DNA from: Desulfuromonas sp. AOP6
Lineage (GTDB): Bacteria > Desulfobacterota > Desulfuromonadia > Desulfuromonadales > SZUA-540
Assembly: GCF_009731355.2 (NCBI RefSeq)
Contig: NZ_AP022810.1
Span: 1,516,001 to 1,580,000, forward strand
Length of the DNA stretch: 64,000 bases
Direction: 5' to 3'
The notes below the pieces were generated by a model, which ran no database searches, was not told the origin of the DNA, and saw nothing but the letters and a program-made list of their open reading frames with translations. The number at the start of each line of letters is the position of its first letter. The first letter of the stretch is position 1. Below, one piece after another: positions 34,706 to 43,706 of the stretch. Position numbers and translations under genes: made by a program.

Positions 34706-35511
34706 CATCGATGATCTCTGTGGAAAAGGCTGGCAGCATTTTCATGCGCCTGACCGTTTTTCTCCTTTTTCTGACTCTTCTGGCGAGTTGTGCGCCCAGG
34801 GTGATTTTTGTTCCTCCGCCCATGCCTGCGGATATCGAAAAGAGTCTTCTGGCCCAACTGCAGGATTCTGGCGGCAATTTTCAGTCTCTGAGAGGCCTGG
34901 CAAAGGTGCATATTTCCACTCAGGATCGTTCGATCAGAGTTAACCAGGTTGTGCTTCTGGAAAGACCGTCCAACCTGCGCACCGAAGTAATGGGACCTTT
35001 TGGGCAGACCTACATGATCCTGGTGAGCAATAAAGATCGACTGTCCGTCTATCTCCCTCACTCGGGTGAATTCTACGAAGGTAAGCCCACTTCTGAAAAT
35101 CTGGGTAAATTTATACGTCTTCCCTTCGAAGTTGAGGACCTGGTCAACCTATTCCTTTACCAGGTTCCCCTGATGAATTTTCTGCATACCGAGGTTTCCT
35201 ACACGTCTGAAGGCAATTACCGTCTCATTCTTTATGGGGAAAATCAGTATCGTCAGGTGGCTGTTTTTAGCTCTGATCTGCGTCTGCTGTCATCGGCTTA
35301 TTTTCGGGGGGCAGAGAAGCTTCTTTCTGTTGTCTATAGCGATTTCGCCTCGGGCTCACCGGCTTTCCCCCATAAAATAGGTTTCGAGATTCCCGCAGGA
35401 CAGATCCAATCCCAGGTGACGTTTTCCGAGGTTGATGTCAATATTCCAATGGCTCACGAGCGCTTTGATATGACTGCGCCTGCGGGTGTCACCATAAAGC
35501 CCTTGCCCTGA
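34702..35511 (+). CDS. LolB/DUF4292-like lipoprotein
   Basis: A lipoprotein of up to 269 residues. Signal MRLTVFLLFLTLLASCAP has lipobox LLASC. The mature domain (QSLRGLAKVHISTQDRSIRV, LRTEVMGPFGQTYMILVSNK, RLSVYLPHSGEFYEGKPTSE, IGFEIPAGQIQSQVTFSEVD) has the half-barrel pattern of LolB/LolA-like and DUF4292 proteins, suggesting lipid or lipoprotein handling at the outer membrane. The start is open: GTG 34702 overlaps the TPR gene stop (GTGA), while ATG 34744 begins right at the signal peptide. It is cotranscribed with the TPR lipoprotein. Confidence 0.78.
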   Translation: MTSMISVEKAGSIFMRLTVFLLFLTLLASCAPRVIFVPPPMPADIEKSLLAQLQDSGGNFQSLRGLAKVHISTQDRSIRVNQVVLLERPSNLRTEVMGPFGQTYMILVSNKDRLSVYLPHSGEFYEGKPTSENLGKFIRLPFEVEDLVNLFLYQVPLMNFLHTEVSYTSEGNYRLILYGENQYRQVAVFSSDLRLLSSAYFRGAEKLLSVVYSDFASGSPAFPHKIGFEIPAGQIQSQVTFSEVDVNIPMAHERFDMTAPAGVTIKPLP

Positions 35512-35528
35512 TTTCCTGGAGTTCTTCA

Positions 35529-37145
35529 ATGAACCGCTGCTGCCTTTTCTTCGTGTTGATCTTTCTTTTGTCAGGCTGTGATCCCCAGGATCTGCCTTCT
35601 CCTGATGATGAGTTCTCTAACGAACCGTCCTATGGGGATACGATCATCATGGGATCCATTGGCGACGCCAGCAACTTGCTGCCTGTTCTGGCTTCCGATT
35701 CTTCCTCTTCCGACATTAATGGTCTGATCTACAACGGCTTGGTGCGTTACGACAAAAGCTTTAACATCGAGGGCGAACTGGCAGAATCCTGGGAAATTTC
35801 CGACGATAACAGGACCATTACCTTTAAACTGCGCCCTGATGTGCGCTGGCATGATGGCACCCCTTTTACCTCAGCCGATGTGCTGTTCACATACCAGCTA
35901 TACGTGGATCCCAAAACTCCCACCGCCTATGCTGAACAATACCGACTGGTGAATAGGGCTGAAGTTCCTGACCCCTTGACGTTTCGAGTATCTTACGAGG
36001 AACCCCTGGCGACTGCTCTTATCAGTTGGGGGGTCTCCATCATGCCCAAACACTTGTTGGAAGGTGAGGATGTCACCCAGAGTCCCTTGTCCCGAGCGCC
36101 TGTGGGTACCGGCCCTTATGTGTTCAAAGAGTGGAGCCCCGGCGAAAAAATTGTTCTGGAGGCCAATGCGAGTTACTTTGAGGGGAAACCTTATATCAAA
36201 AGGGTCCTTTACCGGGTCATTCCAGATCAGTCGACCATGTTTCTGGAGCTTCTTTCCGGAGGCCTTGATTACATGGGGCTCAATCCCATTCAATTCGAGA
36301 CACAGGCTGATACTCCTGCTTTCAGGCGCCGCTTCAATAAATACCGCTACCCCTCCTCGGGCTATACCTATCTGGGATACAACCTGCGAAAACCCCTTTT
36401 TCAGGATAAAAGAGTGCGGCAGGCCATCTCGTATGCTATTGACAAGAATGAACTGATTGATGGCGTTTTGCTCGGGCTTGGGCAGGTGGCGACAGGCCCC
36501 TACAAGCCCGGTTCGTGGGCCTACAACCCTAATGTAAAAACCTATGCCTACAATCCTGAAAAGTCGCGGTCTCTGTTGGCGGCAGCCGGTTGGCAGGACC
36601 ATGACGGGGACGGGATCCTGGATAAGGACGGGAAACCTTTTTCCTTTATCATTGTCACCAATCAGGGCAATGACCAACGCATCAAAAGTGGTGAAATTAT
36701 ACAGAGACGTCTGCGCGAAGTGGGCATCGATGTGCGCTTGCGGGTTATCGAGTGGGCTTCTTTCCTGAAAGAATTTATCAACCCCGGCAACTTTGATGCC
36801 ACTATCCTGGGGTGGACCATTCCCCCCGATCCTGATTCTTACAATGTGTGGCATAGCAGTAAAACGCGACCTGGAGAACTCAACTTCATTCAATTCCGCA
36901 ACACTGAAGTTGATGAACTGCTGGAGAAGGGACGACGAACCCTTTCGCAGGATGAGCGCAAGAAGCTTTATGACCGTTTCCAGGAAATCCTCGCCGAAGA
37001 GCAGCCTTACACCTTTCTTTATGTTCCTGATGCATTGCCTGTTGTGGCCGAGCGTTTCCAAGGGATTGAGGCCGCCCCCGCGGGCATCATGCATAATTTT
37101 ATCGAGTGGTATGTTCCCGAAGGCAAACACAAATACACTCGCTGA
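35529..37145 (+). CDS. Peptide ABC transporter substrate-binding lipoprotein (SBP_bac_5)
   Basis: A 538-residue extracytoplasmic binding protein of the OppA/DppA family. MNRCCLFFVLIFLLSGCDP is the lipoprotein signal (SGC). Family stretches: LVRYDKSFNIEGELAESWEI, LRPDVRWHDGTPFTSADVLF, PVGTGPYVFKEWSPGEKIVL, QAISYAIDKNELIDGVLLG. A loop DHDGDGILDKDGK has EF-hand-like spacing and may bind calcium; similar loops are common in this family. Two permease genes follow. The ligand (peptide, nickel, other) is not resolvable by eye. Confidence 0.93.
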   Translation: MNRCCLFFVLIFLLSGCDPQDLPSPDDEFSNEPSYGDTIIMGSIGDASNLLPVLASDSSSSDINGLIYNGLVRYDKSFNIEGELAESWEISDDNRTITFKLRPDVRWHDGTPFTSADVLFTYQLYVDPKTPTAYAEQYRLVNRAEVPDPLTFRVSYEEPLATALISWGVSIMPKHLLEGEDVTQSPLSRAPVGTGPYVFKEWSPGEKIVLEANASYFEGKPYIKRVLYRVIPDQSTMFLELLSGGLDYMGLNPIQFETQADTPAFRRRFNKYRYPSSGYTYLGYNLRKPLFQDKRVRQAISYAIDKNELIDGVLLGLGQVATGPYKPGSWAYNPNVKTYAYNPEKSRSLLAAAGWQDHDGDGILDKDGKPFSFIIVTNQGNDQRIKSGEIIQRRLREVGIDVRLRVIEWASFLKEFINPGNFDATILGWTIPPDPDSYNVWHSSKTRPGELNFIQFRNTEVDELLEKGRRTLSQDERKKLYDRFQEILAEEQPYTFLYVPDALPVVAERFQGIEAAPAGIMHNFIEWYVPEGKHKYTR

Positions 37146-37194
37146 CCCCTTGTCCGCAGCGGGGTAAGAACAAGGTTCCAGGAAAGGACCGATC

Positions 37195-38172
37195 TTGTTT
37201 CAGTATCTCCTTAAACGACTGCTTATGATGATCCCGCTGCTGCTGGGAATCACTCTTATCTCTTTTGTTGTTATTCACCTGGCTCCCGGTGAACCCACCG
37301 ACATGCAGACCGACCTGAACCCAGAAGCGAGCGTCGAACTGAAAGAGCGCCTGCGCGCCCAGTATGATCTCGATAAACCTTTGCTGGTTCAATATGGCAA
37401 ATGGTTGGGAAGGCTGGCCCAGTTTGATTTCGGCAACTCCTTTTCGCAGGATCGCCGGCCGGTCCTTGATAAGATTCTGGAGAGGCTGCCTATTACGATT
37501 CTTATCAATATTTTGTCAATTCTTCTCATCCTTGCTGTTTCGGTCCCTATTGGCATCCTGGCGGCCACCAAACGCAATTCTCTGTTCGACCGGTTGACCA
37601 CCATTTTCGTATTTGTCGGCTTTGCCACACCTTCCTTCTGGCTTGCTCTGTTGCTGATGGATTACCTTGGTGTGCAGCTGGGATTATTCCCGATTGCCGG
37701 TATCAAATCACTCGGGCACGAATATCTGGGCTGGGCCGACCAGCTGTGGGACCGGGTACATCACCTCATTTTACCGGTATTCGTGTCGGCCTTTGGCGGT
37801 CTCGCCGGTTTTTCCCGTTATATGCGATCCAATATGCTCGAGGTCGTGCGCCAGGACTACATTCTGACGGCGAGGGCCAAGGGACTGGCCGAAAGGGCGG
37901 TTATTTACAAGCATGCCCTGCGCAATGCCCTTCTCCCTGTTATCACCATCTTGGGGCTGTCGGTGCCCGGTCTCATTGGTGGCAGTGTTATATTCGAAAC
38001 AATTTTTGCCATACCCGGCATGGGCAAACTTTTTTATGACGGCGTCATGATGCGTGATTATCCACTGATCATGGGCATTCTGGTCATGGGCGCCATCTTG
38101 ACTCTGGCAGGCAACCTCATCGCCGACCTGAGCTATGCTCTGGCGGATCCGCGGATCCGCAAATCATCCTGA
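37195..38172 (+). CDS. Peptide ABC transporter permease (DppB/OppB type)
   Basis: A 325-residue inner-membrane permease with six helices: the N-terminal TM ([20 protein letters not shown]), [18 protein letters not shown]-type helix [19 protein letters not shown], and the ATPase-contacting EAA loop [20 protein letters not shown]. Start is TTG 37195 with AGGAAAGGA 8 bases upstream. It follows the binding protein and precedes its heteromeric partner. No ATPase gene is nearby. Confidence 0.93.
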   Translation: MFQYLLKRLLMMIPLLLGITLISFVVIHLAPGEPTDMQTDLNPEASVELKERLRAQYDLDKPLLVQYGKWLGRLAQFDFGNSFSQDRRPVLDKILERLPITILINILSILLILAVSVPIGILAATKRNSLFDRLTTIFVFVGFATPSFWLALLLMDYLGVQLGLFPIAGIKSLGHEYLGWADQLWDRVHHLILPVFVSAFGGLAGFSRYMRSNMLEVVRQDYILTARAKGLAERAVIYKHALRNALLPVITILGLSVPGLIGGSVIFETIFAIPGMGKLFYDGVMMRDYPLIMGILVMGAILTLAGNLIADLSYALADPRIRKSS

Positions 38173-38232
38173 CGGATAGGGGCTGAATCAGAGCCGCCTG
38201 CATGTCACTATCATTTAAAACTGGCGATATTT

Positions 38233-39090
38233 ATGGTTAGAGGTAAAAAACAGTCTTTCTTTCTCGATGTTTTCTGGCCGCGGTTCCGCCGGAACCGTAT
38301 GGCTCTGGCCGGCTTGGCCATTGTGCTGGGGATGTTTCTTCTCGCTCTTCTCGCTCCCGTGATCGGCGGTGATCCTGGCGCCATCGACATCCCCCATCGA
38401 CTGCAGTCTCCTGGTCTGGCCTATCCCTTGGGAACGGATGATCTCGGACGAGACGTCATGACACGCATTCTCTATGGCGCCCGGATTTCTCTACTGGTCG
38501 GGGTTGTGGCTATTGGCATTGCCACGGTGATTGGAATCTTTCTTGGGGCCTTGGCCGGGTACTATGGGGGATGGATCGATGCCGTCATCATGCGCTTTGT
38601 CGATATCATGCTCTGCTTCCCCACTTTTTTTCTTATCCTTGCCGTCATCGCTTTTCTGGAACCCTCCATCTGGAACATCATGATCATCATCGGGCTGACG
38701 GGATGGATGGGCGTCGCCCGTCTGGTGCGGGCCGAGTTCCTCTCTCTTCGCGAGAGGGATTTCGTGTTGGCGGCTTTGGCTCTTGGTGCTTCCGATCTGC
38801 GGATCATTTTCCGCCATATTCTGCCCAATGCCCTGTCACCGGTTCTGGTGTCGGCGACCTTGGGGGTTGCCGGCGCCATTCTGACGGAAAGTGCCCTGTC
38901 CTTTCTGGGGATAGGGGTGCAGCCTCCCACACCATCCTGGGGAAATATGCTGATTGCCGGTAAGCAGACCCTGGGCACTGCCTGGTGGCTGTCCGCTTTT
39001 CCCGGTCTGGCCATTCTTATTACGGTCCTTGGGTATAACCTTTTGGGTGAGGGCATCCGGGATGCTCTCGACCCACGCCTGAAAGAATAG
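38233..39090 (+). CDS. Peptide ABC transporter permease (DppC/OppC type)
   Basis: A 285-residue partner permease. An N-terminal OppC-type segment (FWPRFRRNRMALAGLAIVLG), the conserved HRLQSPGLAYPLGTDDLGRD, and the EAA loop FVLAALALGASDLRIIFRHI are all present, and the C-terminal end has DALDPRLKE, typical of DppC. With the preceding DppB-type protein it makes the pore. The usual DppD and DppF ATPases are missing from the cluster; a SEC-C protein gene follows instead, so the ATPases must be encoded elsewhere. Confidence 0.93.
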   Translation: MVRGKKQSFFLDVFWPRFRRNRMALAGLAIVLGMFLLALLAPVIGGDPGAIDIPHRLQSPGLAYPLGTDDLGRDVMTRILYGARISLLVGVVAIGIATVIGIFLGALAGYYGGWIDAVIMRFVDIMLCFPTFFLILAVIAFLEPSIWNIMIIIGLTGWMGVARLVRAEFLSLRERDFVLAALALGASDLRIIFRHILPNALSPVLVSATLGVAGAILTESALSFLGIGVQPPTPSWGNMLIAGKQTLGTAWWLSAFPGLAILITVLGYNLLGEGIRDALDPRLKE

Positions 39091-39128
39091 GGCAGGGTCA
39101 GCCGTCACCATTGTTTCAAGGTTTCTTT

Positions 39129-39641
39129 ATGTGTGCCAAAATCAATCGCAACGATCTCTGCCCTTGCGGCAGCGGGAAAAAATACAAAAAGTGTTGTTTG
39201 CTGCAAAGTCAAACCGTGAAGGATCTCCGTGGAATTTCGCCCGCCGGTTTGGTTCGTGCCAGAGCGCACGCCTTTGGAGAGGGCAACTTCGGTCTGATTT
39301 ACGATACCTACCACGGTGACTCTCATTTTCGACAGCAGTTTCCCGAGCGCGATGCCTATATCCATTACGGGAAAGCGAATCTATCCTCTGATTTCTCCAT
39401 CAGGCAGTGCATGGTTATCCGTGAGGAAATCATTGAATCAGAGGCCCATGTCATCTTTTACCTCGAGACCGTTTATCGCGGAACCCGTAGTGAAAGCTTC
39501 GAGCTCTCTCTCTTCTATCGTGAAGAGGGTGAGTGGCGATACCATTCCAGCCAGAAAATGGATAGGGCGGATTATGATGGGGCCGTGGCGGACCTTGCCA
39601 AGGCTGATTTTGAGAAGGTTAAAGACAAAGTTTATTTCTAA
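39129..39641 (+). CDS. YchJ-like protein with SEC-C zinc motif
   Basis: A 170-residue protein. The N-terminal SEC-C motif DLCPCGSGKKYKKCC binds one zinc; the remainder resembles the YchJ/NTF2-like domain (VIFYLETVYRGTRSESFELS, LFYREEGEWRYHSSQK). ATG 39129 is preceded at 7 bases by AAGG; an upstream TTG (39111) has none. Function unknown in general; SEC-C motifs contact proteins or ribosomes in SecA. It stands alone between transporter genes. Confidence 0.85.
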   Translation: MCAKINRNDLCPCGSGKKYKKCCLLQSQTVKDLRGISPAGLVRARAHAFGEGNFGLIYDTYHGDSHFRQQFPERDAYIHYGKANLSSDFSIRQCMVIREEIIESEAHVIFYLETVYRGTRSESFELSLFYREEGEWRYHSSQKMDRADYDGAVADLAKADFEKVKDKVYF

Positions 39642-39659
39642 GCTGGAGACACAGAAACA

Positions 39660-41024
39660 GTGATGAATGGCTCCTCCGCACGGACGCAGTGGGCCAGCCG
39701 CCTTGGATTCATTCTGGCAGCTGCCGGCAGCGCCATAGGCCTTGGCAATATCTGGAAATTTCCCTACATTACCGGACAGAACGGCGGCGGCGCCTTTGTG
39801 CTGGTCTATCTGCTCTGCATTCTGCTTGTCGGTCTGCCCATTATGATGGCCGAACTCCATATCGGCCGCCATGGGCAGAGGGACGCTGTCGGATGTTTTG
39901 CTGTGCTTGAGGGCAAGCCTACCCGTTGGCGTTTCATCGGCTGGCTGGGAGTATCTTCCTCCTTTCTGCTGCTGTCTTTTTATGCCGTCGTGGCGGGCTG
40001 GAGCTTCGATTATGTCGTGCAGGCTGCTTCCGGCGCTTTTCAGGCCCGCAGTGCCGAAGAGATTAATGCTGTTTTCGCCCAACTCGTTTCCTCTCCCGGC
40101 CAGGTTGTCTTCTGGCAGGGAAGTTTTCTTGTTGCCACCGCCGGTATTGTCCTCGGCGGCGTTCGGGGTGGTATCGAACGCTGGAGTAAAATTCTCATGC
40201 CGCTGCTTTTCCTGCTGCTGCTCCTTCTTTTCTTTCGCGGCATGCTTTCTCCGGGGGCAAAAGCAGGTCTCGAATTCATGTTTCGACCCGATTTCTCCAA
40301 GCTCACACCGGCGGCTCTGCTCGATGCCCTGGGGCATGCGTTTTTCACCCTTTCCTTGGGGGCGGGCACCATGATTACCTACGGTTCCTACCTGGATCGC
40401 CAAGCTGACCTGCTGTCCCTTTCGGTACGCATCACTTTGCTCGATATCATGGTGGCCCTGCTGGCCGGACTCGCGATCTTTCCCGTTGTTTTTGCCGCCG
40501 GTCTGGAACCAGGCAGCGGGCCTGGCCTGGTGTTTCAGACCATTCCCATCGTTTTTTCCGCCATGCCTTTTGGTTCCGTCCTCGCTGTCCTTTTCTTTCT
40601 GCTTCTTTCCTTCGCAGCCATGTCGTCGTCCATCTCCATGCTGGAGGTTTCCGTTTCTTATCTGGTCGACGAGAAAGGCTGGCGACGGGGACTGGCCACC
40701 ATGGTGCTGGGGCTTGCCGCCTTCGTCATCGGACTGCCCTCGGCGCTTTCTTTTAACTTATTGGCTGACGTTACGCCGTTTTTCGGCCAGACTTTTTTTG
40801 ACTTCGCCAATGCGCTGGTTTCTTCCTACCTGCTGCCTCTGGGTGGTTTTTCCGTCGCGGTATACGCTGGCTGGTTCTGGAAAGGTGAACGTTTACAAGA
40901 TGAATTAAGCGGCGGGAAAATCCGCCCCTGGCTCTATCCTTTGTGGCATTTTTTAGTAAAGTACGTGGCACCCGCGGCGGTCGCCGTCGTTTTATTGAAC
41001 CAGATGGGTTGGTTCACCCCTTAA
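39660..41024 (+). CDS. Neurotransmitter:sodium symporter (NSS/SNF) family transporter
   Basis: A 454-residue sodium-coupled transporter of the LeuT fold, probably for an amino acid or related solute. TM1 carries GSAIGLGNIWKFPYITGQNG, the unwound sodium and substrate site of the family; later helices include TLSLGAGTMITYGSYLDRQ (TM6) and LLSFAAMSSSISMLEVSVSY (TM8, sodium 2 site). About 11-12 helices are expected. GTG 39660 and ATG 39663 are both possible starts behind GGAG. mutM starts 1 base after its stop. Confidence 0.94.
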   Translation: MMNGSSARTQWASRLGFILAAAGSAIGLGNIWKFPYITGQNGGGAFVLVYLLCILLVGLPIMMAELHIGRHGQRDAVGCFAVLEGKPTRWRFIGWLGVSSSFLLLSFYAVVAGWSFDYVVQAASGAFQARSAEEINAVFAQLVSSPGQVVFWQGSFLVATAGIVLGGVRGGIERWSKILMPLLFLLLLLLFFRGMLSPGAKAGLEFMFRPDFSKLTPAALLDALGHAFFTLSLGAGTMITYGSYLDRQADLLSLSVRITLLDIMVALLAGLAIFPVVFAAGLEPGSGPGLVFQTIPIVFSAMPFGSVLAVLFFLLLSFAAMSSSISMLEVSVSYLVDEKGWRRGLATMVLGLAAFVIGLPSALSFNLLADVTPFFGQTFFDFANALVSSYLLPLGGFSVAVYAGWFWKGERLQDELSGGKIRPWLYPLWHFLVKYVAPAAVAVVLLNQMGWFTP

Positions 41025-41025
41025 T

Positions 41026-41847
41026 ATGCCCGAACTTCCCGAGGTTGAAATAACACGACAAGGGATCCGTGAGGCCATTGAGGGTCGGCGATTATATCGT
41101 TTCATCTTACGTAATGCTGCCTTGCGCTGGCCTGTTGATCCTCACCTTGTGCACACCCTGCCGGGTCTGGTGGTGCACAAAGTGGAGCGACGGGCCAAAT
41201 TTCTGCTGCTGCGGATGAGCGCTGGCACTCTGCTCGTTCACTTGGGGATGAGCGGATTCTTCCGCCTGGTTTCACCAGACAATCTGCCCGGTCGTCACGA
41301 CCACATCGATCTTGTGTTCGAGGGAGACACCTGCCTTCGTTACAACGATGTGCGCCGCTTTGGAGCCTTTTTGTGGGTCGAGGGCGATCCCTTACTCCAC
41401 CCTCTATTGGCTGGCCTTGGTCCGGAGCCTTTGGATGCCGTAGTGGATGGTCCTTTTCTCCGTGATTGCTTCAAGGGGCGTATTGCTCCGGTAAAGAACG
41501 TCCTCATGGACCAGAAAATTGTGGCAGGTATTGGCAATATCTATGCGAATGAAGCCCTTTTTGGGGCGGGAATATCGCCGCTGAGAGCCGCTGGTGAATT
41601 AACCCCTGCACAATGTGATCAACTCTCCAACGCCTTGAAAGGGGTGCTGATCAAAGCGATCAAGGCCGGTCAGCGCACTCTCGACAGTTTTTACGAGTCG
41701 ACGGCAGGAGAGAAACCGGGATATTTTCCCGCTGTTTTCGCTGTCTATGGCCGTGACACACAAAAATGCCCTCGCTGCGGGAGCCCTATTGTTAAAACCG
41801 TTCAGGCTGGCCGCTCCAGTTATTTCTGTCCTTCCTGTCAGCACTAA
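41026..41847 (+). CDS. mutM: Formamidopyrimidine-DNA glycosylase
   Basis: Base-excision repair enzyme that removes 8-oxoguanine and nicks the strand, 273 residues. MPELPEVEITRQGI supplies the catalytic Pro2 and Glu3; RRAKFLLLRMSAGTLLVHLG contains the essential lysine; MDQKIVAGIGNIYANEALF is the H2TH region. The C-terminal zinc finger is CPRCGSPIVK with FCPSC. All catalytic features are intact. Starts 1 base after the transporter stop, so it is cotranscribed. Confidence 0.97.
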   Translation: MPELPEVEITRQGIREAIEGRRLYRFILRNAALRWPVDPHLVHTLPGLVVHKVERRAKFLLLRMSAGTLLVHLGMSGFFRLVSPDNLPGRHDHIDLVFEGDTCLRYNDVRRFGAFLWVEGDPLLHPLLAGLGPEPLDAVVDGPFLRDCFKGRIAPVKNVLMDQKIVAGIGNIYANEALFGAGISPLRAAGELTPAQCDQLSNALKGVLIKAIKAGQRTLDSFYESTAGEKPGYFPAVFAVYGRDTQKCPRCGSPIVKTVQAGRSSYFCPSCQH

Positions 41848-41951
41848 GGACTAGACCTTTACGAATATGGTGGATTAACCGGAAGCTTTGTGGAATCATG
41901 CCGGCGTTGTCAGTATTTGATACATAACCGATTTTATTGGTTGGAGGGATA

Positions 41952-42440
41952 ATGGTAAATCTTCTCTGGTGGCATTGGATTCTCATAGGGATCATCCTGG
42001 TGCTCCTTGAACTGGTGGTTCCATCCTTTACCATCTTCTGGTTTGGCTTGGGGGCACTCCTGACCGGCCTTCTGGTCATGATTTTCCCTGGCCTGGCTCT
42101 TGAATGGCAGTTGCTGGTCTTTTCCGCGTTCAGCATCTGTTTTACTATTTTATGGTTCCGTTATTTTCGCCCCCGCAAGAGAGCCTTTTCTGCTGCAATG
42201 GACGATAGCCTCGCCGTCGGTCAAACCGGTATTGCCGCCACCAGGGCCGTTGCCCCCGGTGAATCCGGTCGGGTGGTTTTTTCGGTACCCGTCCTCGGCT
42301 ATGAATCCTGGGAGTATACTGCCGACGAACCAATCAACACGGGTGACCGTCTCCGGGTTGTTGCCGTACTGACTGGTTCGGGGGAAGAAGGAAGTCTTGC
42401 TGGTGATGGCAAAATTCTCAAAGTCGAGAAAATCCACTGA
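41952..42440 (+). CDS. NfeD-family membrane protein (short form)
   Basis: A 162-residue protein: two or three helices in the first 75 residues (WWHWILIGIILVLLELVVP, IFWFGLGALLTGLLVMIFP, LLVFSAFSICFTILWF) and a C-terminal OB-fold (AVGQTGIAATRAVAPGESGR, NTGDRLRVVAV). NfeD partners the SPFH protein encoded 127 bases downstream; together they form membrane microdomain complexes linked to protein quality control (known for YbbK/YbbL-type pairs). ATG 41952 follows GGAGGG. Confidence 0.92.
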   Translation: MVNLLWWHWILIGIILVLLELVVPSFTIFWFGLGALLTGLLVMIFPGLALEWQLLVFSAFSICFTILWFRYFRPRKRAFSAAMDDSLAVGQTGIAATRAVAPGESGRVVFSVPVLGYESWEYTADEPINTGDRLRVVAVLTGSGEEGSLAGDGKILKVEKIH

Positions 42441-42567
42441 AAAATAGCCCCCTGCTTTACATGCCTCGGTTTTGATGTGACAGCTACACTTTTCGTTTCA
42501 TTGGGTTGATGCCCACAGCCGGTTGTTCCCGGCGTTACGTTCTGCTATTTCACTTGAAGGGAAAATC

Positions 42568-43461
42568 ATGGATATCGCTCTTATCATCATTGGTGCCATT
42601 CTATTACTCATCGTCATCACCATCTCTGCCGGTGTCAAGATCGTCCCACAGGGGTATGAATTTGTCATTATGCGGCTCGGCAAATATCAAACGACCCTGA
42701 AGCCTGGGCTGAACATCATCATCCCTTACATCGACACCATTGCAGCCAAGGTCACGCGCAAGGATATCTCCCTGGATATCCCCAGCCAGGAAGTCATCAC
42801 GCGGGATAACGCGGTAATCATCACCAACGCGATTGCTTTTATCAACATTCATACACCGCATAAAGCTATTTTCGGCATCGATCATTACGAACATGCCACT
42901 CGCAATCTGGTCATGACTAATCTGCGCGCCATAATCGGTCAGATGGATCTGGATGACGCCCTGAGTTCCCGTGAACAAATTAAAGTCAGGCTTATTCAGG
43001 CTATTTCGACGGACCTGGAAGATTGGGGCCTGACTGTCAAGAGTATCGAGATCCAGGACATCAAACCGTCATCAACCATGCAGGCCTCCATGGAACGGCA
43101 AGCTGCGGCCGAGAGGATCCGCCGCGCTGCCATAACCGAGGCTGAAGGCGAAAAGCAGGCTGCCATTCTGACCGCTGAAGGCAAAAAACAAGCCTCGATA
43201 CTGGCAGCGGAAGGGGACCTTGAAGCATCTCGTCGTCAGGCCGAAGCGCGCATCGTGCTGGCTAATGCCACCAAAGATGCTCTGGCGCTGGTACAGCAGG
43301 GTATTGGCAGCGAACAGCTGCCGGCGTTGTATCTTCTGGGTGAAAAATATATCGCTGCTCTACAGGAACTGGGTGTTTCCGCCAACGCCAAAACGGTGGT
43401 TCTGCCAGCCGATCTGCCGGCGGCCCTGCAGGGAATGTTTGGACTTAAAGGCATGAAGTAA
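42568..43461 (+). CDS. SPFH/Band 7 (stomatin/QmcA-like) protein
   Basis: A 297-residue membrane-anchored scaffold. An N-terminal hairpin helix (MDIALIIIGAILLLIVITIS) precedes the SPFH domain (VPQGYEFVIMRLGKYQTTLK, DISLDIPSQEVITRDNAVI, DLEDWGLTVKSIEIQDIKPS) and a long Ala/Glu-rich coiled coil (AAITEAEGEKQAAILTAEGK). ATG 42568 is behind AAGGGA. It pairs with the NfeD protein just upstream, the standard arrangement. It forms ring-like oligomers in relatives. Confidence 0.94.
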   Translation: MDIALIIIGAILLLIVITISAGVKIVPQGYEFVIMRLGKYQTTLKPGLNIIIPYIDTIAAKVTRKDISLDIPSQEVITRDNAVIITNAIAFINIHTPHKAIFGIDHYEHATRNLVMTNLRAIIGQMDLDDALSSREQIKVRLIQAISTDLEDWGLTVKSIEIQDIKPSSTMQASMERQAAAERIRRAAITEAEGEKQAAILTAEGKKQASILAAEGDLEASRRQAEARIVLANATKDALALVQQGIGSEQLPALYLLGEKYIAALQELGVSANAKTVVLPADLPAALQGMFGLKGMK

Positions 43462-43662
43462 GGTGATGCCTTCAACGGGCAGGTTGAGTTCTTTGTCTCA
43501 AACAACTCTCTTTGCCTCTGTGGAGTGTTTTGCCGAGTCCAGGCATCTTGATAAAAGCGAAGAACTGTTGACGTGACTCCAGGTGGGATTTTATGGCGCC
43601 GGGTCTAAATGGCGTCATGCCAGAGATGTAGGTCGGCTAAGTGGTGGAAGTGTAATGTATAA

Positions 43663-43701
43663 AAAAGCGGAAGACCCCTTATTTGGGGGTCTTCCGCTTT
43701 T
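43663..43701. terminator. Bidirectional intrinsic terminator
   Basis: AAAAGCGGAAGACCCC (43663-43678), 7-base loop, GGGGTCTTCCGCTTTT (43686-43701): a perfect 16-bp stem flanked by A-run and T-run. It serves the convergent SPFH and Na/Pi transporter genes. Bases 43462-43662 show nothing else. Confidence 0.88.
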
Positions 43702-43706
43702 CTGTA

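Noticed and set aside
35898-37130. A 410-codon open frame antisense to the peptide-binding protein gene
   Set aside because: Shadow of the SBP_bac_5 gene; no signal peptide or family pattern.
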